Source: CALMRE01 sp964412895 | Lineage (GTDB): Bacteria > UBP6 > UBA1177 > JAKLFG01 | NCBI GenBank assembly: GCA_964412895.1 | Contig: CAYPQK010000034.1 | Span: 1-27,538 of the forward strand | Length of the DNA: 27,538 nt | Direction: 5' to 3' | Shown here: positions 23,298 through 27,538 of the stretch, piece after piece | Numbering within the stretch: the stretch's first letter is position 1 | How the letters are laid out: each line of letters starts with the position of its first letter | Notes under the pieces: model-generated | What the model saw: the letters and a program-made list of their open reading frames with translations, nothing else | What the model was told of the DNA's origin: nothing | Databases searched by the model: none | Program-made: the position numbers and the translations under genes

Positions 23298-25226
23298 TTA
23301 TTGGTCGCTTTCCCTGCCGAGCTTCTCGAATTCGCGGGAGCGCTCCTCCCACTGCGACATGAGGGCGAGAAGTTCCTCGTCGAGCCGGGCGATCCGTTTG
23401 TTGGCGAGCGCGATGTCGCCGAACCCCTGCGCGAGCTTCGTCGAAAGTTCGCCTTTTTCCTGTTCGCGTTTCGCGATCTCTTTCTGGGCGGTCTCTATCT
23501 CTTTCTTGAGCTTGTTGAGCTTGTTGCGGATCTCCTTGCGCAGGGCGTGGTCCATCTTTCCCTTCGACGCCGACACATCGGCCTCCTTCGCCTTGGCTTT
23601 TTCCTCGACGATGATGTCGTGGCCATAGACGCTCAGGTATTCCTGATAGGTGCCGGGGAAGTTGACCATGTCGCACCGGCCGCGGAAATAGACCACCGAT
23701 GTGGCGAGCGAGTTGATGAAGTGCGAATCGTGCGAGACGAAGACGATGGTGGCGTCGATATCCTGCAGGGTCTTGAGGAGCACCTCCTTCGAATCGATGT
23801 CGAGGTGGGTGGTCGGCTCGTCGAGAAGGATGAGGTTGCCGGGGCTCAGTATCATACGGATGAAGGCGAGCCGCACCTTTTCGCCGCCGGAGAGGACCGA
23901 TATCCGCTTGTCCCAGTCGTCCTCGTAGAACAGGAAACAGCCGAGCAGCGTTTTGACCCGGTTCATCATGTCGAAAGGGGCCACCGATTCGATAAAGCGG
24001 ATGACCGTCATGTCGGGCGGCAGGAGCGTTATCTCATGCTGGCGGAAGTAACTCACCTCGACATCCTTGCCGAGATTGCAGATGCCGTCGGTGGGGGTTA
24101 TCTCGCCGCCGAGTATGTTCATGAGCGTCGATTTGCCGAACCCGTTGCGGCCGAGGAGCGCTATCCGTTCGCGCCGCGTGATGATCCGCTTGTAGTTCTC
24201 GATCACCTTGAGGTCGCCGAAGCTGTGACCGAGTCCCTGCATATCGGCGACGATATCGCCGCCCCGTTTGGGGGGCGGCAGGCGGAAGGTCATCGTCGGC
24301 GGGGTGCGCGGCAGGACGATGAGTTCTTCCTTTATCTTTTCGAGTTGGCGCAGTTTCGACTGGGCGAGCGCGGCGGTGGCGGCGTTGTAGCGATTCTTGT
24401 TGACGAAGTCCTGCAACCCCTCTATTTCGTCGATCTGTTTGTCGCGCTGTTTGCTGAGCACCTTGATGCGCTGTTCCTTCTCGACGAGGTAGAAATCGTA
24501 GTTGCCGCGGTAGATGGCGACGGTCCCGCCGAAGACCTCCCAGGTCTCTTCGACCACGCGGTTGAGGAAATCGCGGTCATGCGAGACGAGCAGTATCTGG
24601 CCGTCGAAGCCGAGTATCCATTCGGCGAGGTAGTCGATGGTGGCGATGTCGAGGTAGTTGGTCGGTTCGTCGAGCAGTATCACATCGGGTTCGCGGACCA
24701 GCACCCGGGCAAGGGCGATGCGCATTTGCCAGCCGCCGCTCATCGTTTTCGCGGGGCGTTCCCAGGTATCCTTCTCGAACCCGAGGTTGAGCAGGACCGT
24801 CTCTATCGGGTTCTTCCGCCGTTCCTTCACTTCGAGATGGTGCAGTTCCTCGACCACCTCCGACAGTTCGTCGTAGAGGTTCTCATCCGCCTCGGGGTCG
24901 CTCTCGAGCCGCGCGACGATGGAGGCCTCCTGTTCGCGCAGGGCGTTAAGCCGGTCGCTATTGCGCCACGCCGCTACCTCTTCGTAGACGGTGCCGGTGA
25001 AGTCGTAGGCCGCCTGCTGGGGTAGGTATTCGATAAGACAGTGTTTTTTGGCAACCATGGAGCCGGTGTCGGGGTGTTCGATGCCGGCGATGATCTTCAT
25101 CAGCGTCGACTTGCCCGATCCGTTCATCCCCACCAGCGCCGTCCGGTTCTTGGAGAGCGGCAGGGTGACATGGTCGAAGAGCACCTGTCCGGTGTAATGT
25201 TTGGTGATGTCCTTCAGGACCAGCAT
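23298..25226 (-). CDS. ABC-F family ATPase (ribosome-associated, YheS/Uup-like)
   Basis: ABC-F proteins bind the ribosomal E site and ease stalled translation; they have no membrane domain. The 642-residue protein has two nucleotide-binding domains. The first has Walker A GMNGSGKS (33-40), signature SGGW (163-166), and Walker B with E187 (LLDEPTNYLD). The second has Walker A GRNGFGKS (359-366), signature LSGGE (445-449), and E470 (LLDEPTTHLD). The helical linker (about 246-312) joins them. A C-terminal coiled coil (about 540-635, Lys/Glu-rich) makes it closest in plan to YheS or Uup; the subfamily is uncertain. The ATG at 25226 gives the usual short N-terminus and follows GAGGA. ATGs at 25241 and 25253 lack ribosome sites and lie at or before the predicted transcript start. 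Divergent from clpB. Confidence 0.93.
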   Translation of the reverse strand: MLVLKDITKHYTGQVLFDHVTLPLSKNRTALVGMNGSGKSTLMKIIAGIEHPDTGSMVAKKHCLIEYLPQQAAYDFTGTVYEEVAAWRNSDRLNALREQEASIVARLESDPEADENLYDELSEVVEELHHLEVKERRKNPIETVLLNLGFEKDTWERPAKTMSGGWQMRIALARVLVREPDVILLDEPTNYLDIATIDYLAEWILGFDGQILLVSHDRDFLNRVVEETWEVFGGTVAIYRGNYDFYLVEKEQRIKVLSKQRDKQIDEIEGLQDFVNKNRYNAATAALAQSKLRQLEKIKEELIVLPRTPPTMTFRLPPPKRGGDIVADMQGLGHSFGDLKVIENYKRIITRRERIALLGRNGFGKSTLMNILGGEITPTDGICNLGKDVEVSYFRQHEITLLPPDMTVIRFIESVAPFDMMNRVKTLLGCFLFYEDDWDKRISVLSGGEKVRLAFIRMILSPGNLILLDEPTTHLDIDSKEVLLKTLQDIDATIVFVSHDSHFINSLATSVVYFRGRCDMVNFPGTYQEYLSVYGHDIIVEEKAKAKEADVSASKGKMDHALRKEIRNKLNKLKKEIETAQKEIAKREQEKGELSTKLAQGFGDIALANKRIARLDEELLALMSQWEERSREFEKLGRESDQ

Positions 25227-25251
25227 CGCTTCCTCATCCATTGTCGGCGGC

Positions 25252-25279
25252 ATACTACCGAATATATGAAGATAGTCAA
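25252..25279 (-). promoter_or_regulatory. Predicted promoter of the ABC-F gene
   Basis: Read on the minus strand: TTGACT (25274-25279), a 16-bp spacer and TAGTAT (25252-25257). Its -35 box lies 2 bp from that of the divergent clpB promoter. Confidence 0.45.
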
Positions 25280-25309
25280 CCTTGAAATCACCATAACGGT
25301 GCTTATTAG
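25280..25309 (+). promoter_or_regulatory. Predicted clpB promoter with heat-shock-like -35 box
   Basis: CCTTGAAA (25280-25287) matches the -35 region of RpoH (sigma32) promoters. A -10 candidate TATTAG (25304-25309) lies 16 bp on, but the RpoH-type CCCAT -10 box is not seen. The assignment to RpoH is therefore partial. Confidence 0.4.
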
Positions 25310-25337
25310 TGATGCCGACCACGGTGGAGGATGAAAG

Positions 25338-27497
25338 ATGGAGAACAGGAACAACGCGATGCCGCAGAACGAAGAACCCGAGGCGCTGAAGCGCTACGGC
25401 CGCAACCTCGTCCAGCTCGCCCGAGAGGGAAAACTCGACCCGGTCATCGGCCGCGACGCCGAGATACGGCGCGTGGTACGCGTTCTTTCGCGGCGCACCA
25501 AGAACAACCCGGTCCTCATCGGATCGCCCGGCGTGGGCAAGACCGCCATCGTCGAAGGGCTCGCCCAGCGCATTGTCCGGCGCGATGTCCCGACGACGCT
25601 GGAGAATAAGGAGATATTCGAACTCGACCTCGCGGCGCTCGTTGCGGGGGCGAAGTTCCGCGGCGAATTCGAGGAGCGCTTGAAAGCGGTACTCAAGGCG
25701 GTGCAGGAGAGCGACGGCCGCATCATCATGTTCATCGACGAACTGCACGCCATCGTCGGCGCCGGCAGGGCCGAGGGCTCGATGGCGGCGGGCGACATCT
25801 TGAAACCGATGCTGGCGCGCGGAGAACTGCGCTGTATCGGCGCGACGACGCTTGACGAATACCGTAAATATATAGAAAAGGATGCGGCGTTCGAGCGGCG
25901 GTTCCAGCCGGTACTCGTGAGCCCGCCGACCGAGGAGGACACCATCTCGATACTGCGCGGTCTCAAGGAGCGGTTCGAGGTCCACCACGGCATCACGATA
26001 TCGGACGGTGCCATCATCGCGGCGGCGACCCTGTCGAACCGCTACATCACCGACCGCTTCCTTCCCGACAAGGCGATAGACCTCATCGACGAGGCCTGCG
26101 CGATGCTGCGCACCGAGATCGATTCGATGCCGGCGGCACTCGACGATGTGCGGCGGCGCATCATGCAGATCGAGATAGAGATCGCGGGACTCAAGCGCGA
26201 AAGCGACCCCGAGAGCAAGAAGCGGCGTACCGAGCTGGAGGGGAAAATAGGCGAACTCAAGAAGGATTTCGAGGTGCGGAAGGGGGCGTGGGAACTCGAG
26301 AAGCAGGCAATAGAACAGGTGAAGAAACTGCGCGGCGAGATGGAGTCGGTGAAACTCGGTATCGAACAGGCCGAGCGCGCCTACGACCTTAACCGGGCGG
26401 CGGAACTGAAATACGGGAAACTCGCGAAGCTCGAATCGGACTTGAAAGCGCTCTTGGAAAAACAGAAAGCGGGCGACCGCATCATCAGCGAAACGCTCAC
26501 CGACCGCGAAATCGCCGAGGTGGTGAGCCGCTGGACCGGCATCCCGGTGGCGAAGATGGTCGAAAGCGAGCGCGAAAAGATCCTCAGCCTGCCCGACCGG
26601 CTCCGTGAACGGCTCGTCGGACAGGATGCGGCGATAGAGACGGTGACGCAGGCGATCATCCGGTCGCGCGGCGGACTCAAGGACCCGCGCCGTCCCATCG
26701 GCAGTTTCATTTTCCTCGGCCCCACCGGCGTCGGCAAGACCGAACTGGCGCGGCGGCTCGCGTTCCAGCTGTTCGACTCGGAAGAGAACATGGTCCGCGT
26801 CGACATGTCGGAATACATGGAGAAACATTCGGTGTCGCGCCTCATCGGGGCGCCTCCCGGCTATGTCGGCTACGACGAAGGGGGCCAGCTCACCGAGGCG
26901 GTGCGGCGCAAACCGTACAGCATACTCTTGCTTGACGAGATAGAGAAGGCCCATCCCGATGTGTTCAACATCCTTCTACAGATACTGGAGGACGGCCGCT
27001 TGACCGACAATCAGGGGCGGACGGTGAGTTTCCGAAACACCATCGTCATCATGACCTCGAACTTGGGGAGCGATCTTCTTTCGGGCAAGGGCGACACCGT
27101 GTCCGATAAGGAGCGCGAAGCGGTCATGGCGCGGGTGCGCGCCGCCTTCAAGCCGGAGTTCCTGAATCGCATCGACGACATCGTGCTGTTCAACCCGCTC
27201 GGCAAGAAGCACTTGCGCAGTATCGTCGACATCATGCTCTCCGACATCGGACGGCGGCTGGCCGACCGCGACATCGTGCTCTCGTTCACCGACGCCGCGA
27301 AGGATCTGGTCATCGAGGAAAGTTACGAGCCGGAGTACGGCGCGCGGCCGCTGCGGCGGTACCTCGAACGGGTCATCGAGACCGAACTGGCGACCCGCAT
27401 CATCAAGGGGGAACTGGGCGACGGCGACACCATCACCGTCGACCGCAAAGGCAACGACTTCGTGTGGAAGGGGAATCACCGTCCCGGATCGGCTTGA
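25338..27497 (+). CDS. clpB: ClpB-type disaggregase lacking the N-terminal domain
   Basis: ClpB is a hexameric AAA+ ATPase that works with DnaK to pull proteins out of aggregates. This 719-residue form begins MENRNNAMPQ and enters the first AAA+ domain almost at once (ALKRYGRNLVQLAREGKLDPVIGRD). The roughly 145-residue Clp N-domain is missing. Domain 1 has Walker A GSPGVGKT (62-69), pore loop AGAKFRGEFEER with Phe where Tyr is usual, and Walker B FIDE (132-135). A full coiled-coil middle domain (about 267-376) marks it as ClpB rather than ClpA or ClpC. Domain 2 has Walker A GPTGVGKT (461-468), pore loop GYVGYDEGG, LLLDEIEKAHPDV and the C-terminal small domain (GARPLRRYLERVIE). The ATG has GGAGG seven bases upstream. 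The last 41 bases of the window hold no recognisable feature. Confidence 0.94.
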   Translation: MENRNNAMPQNEEPEALKRYGRNLVQLAREGKLDPVIGRDAEIRRVVRVLSRRTKNNPVLIGSPGVGKTAIVEGLAQRIVRRDVPTTLENKEIFELDLAALVAGAKFRGEFEERLKAVLKAVQESDGRIIMFIDELHAIVGAGRAEGSMAAGDILKPMLARGELRCIGATTLDEYRKYIEKDAAFERRFQPVLVSPPTEEDTISILRGLKERFEVHHGITISDGAIIAAATLSNRYITDRFLPDKAIDLIDEACAMLRTEIDSMPAALDDVRRRIMQIEIEIAGLKRESDPESKKRRTELEGKIGELKKDFEVRKGAWELEKQAIEQVKKLRGEMESVKLGIEQAERAYDLNRAAELKYGKLAKLESDLKALLEKQKAGDRIISETLTDREIAEVVSRWTGIPVAKMVESEREKILSLPDRLRERLVGQDAAIETVTQAIIRSRGGLKDPRRPIGSFIFLGPTGVGKTELARRLAFQLFDSEENMVRVDMSEYMEKHSVSRLIGAPPGYVGYDEGGQLTEAVRRKPYSILLLDEIEKAHPDVFNILLQILEDGRLTDNQGRTVSFRNTIVIMTSNLGSDLLSGKGDTVSDKEREAVMARVRAAFKPEFLNRIDDIVLFNPLGKKHLRSIVDIMLSDIGRRLADRDIVLSFTDAAKDLVIEESYEPEYGARPLRRYLERVIETELATRIIKGELGDGDTITVDRKGNDFVWKGNHRPGSA

Positions 27498-27538
27498 ACT
27501 ACGGCTACCACACTAGCTTGCGAAAAACTTGCTTTTCA

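Noticed and set aside
23301..25025. 574-codon plus-strand frame opposite the ABC-F gene
   Set aside because: It is a shadow of the ABC-F codons in a GC-rich genome. The minus-strand protein has all ABC motifs.
25227..26954. N-terminal extension of the ABC-F frame by more than 570 codons
   Set aside because: It runs antisense through clpB, crosses both predicted promoters and has no domain. The ATG at 25226 gives the normal ABC-F start.
27498..27538. Repeated CTTGC words in the last 41 bases
   Set aside because: Too short and too close to the window edge to call a promoter, repeat or terminator.

Overview
The window is GC-rich, densely coded and looks chromosomal. Ordinary housekeeping genes (topoisomerase III, RadA, RlmL, PepD, DapH, ArfB, an ABC-F ATPase, ClpB) are interleaved with large secreted proteins. 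Five of these are predicted lipoproteins and one is an exported serine protease. They carry Asp-rich stalks, Cys-rich repeats of the Myxococcus type, DxDxDG calcium-type repeats, VWA domains, EGF-like domains and an IgGFc-binding-like domain. This points to a Gram-negative bacterium of the Myxococcota / former Deltaproteobacteria kind, or a neighbouring uncultured phylum. The placement is inference from protein style only. No rRNA, tRNA, CRISPR array, phage gene or insertion sequence was seen.

Layout. 1-2475: a possible gene tail, then topoisomerase III. 2488-4773 (minus): lipoprotein with DxDxDG repeats and a VWA domain. 4925-7845: radA and an FAD-dependent dehydrogenase, back to back. 7819-8277 (minus): ankyrin-type protein. 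8278-8530: regulatory region with a palindrome, an inverted repeat and a direct repeat. 8531-11095: S1 protease with Cys-rich repeats, nitroreductase, small membrane protein. 11083-12237 (minus): rlmL. 12398-14573: two tandem paralogous lipoproteins of unknown family. 14649-18121: MFS transporter overlapping by ATGA with a VWA/Cys-repeat lipoprotein. 18122-18190: palindromic intergenic element. 18191-18598 (minus): small winged-helix-like protein, divergent from pepD-dapH-arfB (18736-21309). 21319-25226 (minus): ABC-F, then an EGF/IgGFc-binding-like lipoprotein. 25338-27497: ClpB lacking its N-domain.

How the parts relate. The secreted proteins share parts. One six-cysteine module with nearly fixed spacing occurs in eight copies over three genes. 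Acidic stalks with a PDDD flavour occur in all of them. Four of five lipoboxes have Phe at -3. Two lipoproteins pair a VWA domain with a C-terminal beta-like domain. Together they look like one exported surface repertoire, and the MFS-lipoprotein pair is the clearest candidate for a functional unit.

Promoters could be read by eye in front of most transcription units. Their -35 boxes fall mainly into TTGC(A/C)(A/T) and TTGACT. The pepD and winged-helix promoters share one palindromic -35 hexamer, so they should compete for polymerase. The ABC-F and clpB promoters have -35 boxes 2 bp apart, and clpB's box reads CCTTGAAA, as in heat-shock promoters. All functions are inferred from sequence reading alone; no searches were run.
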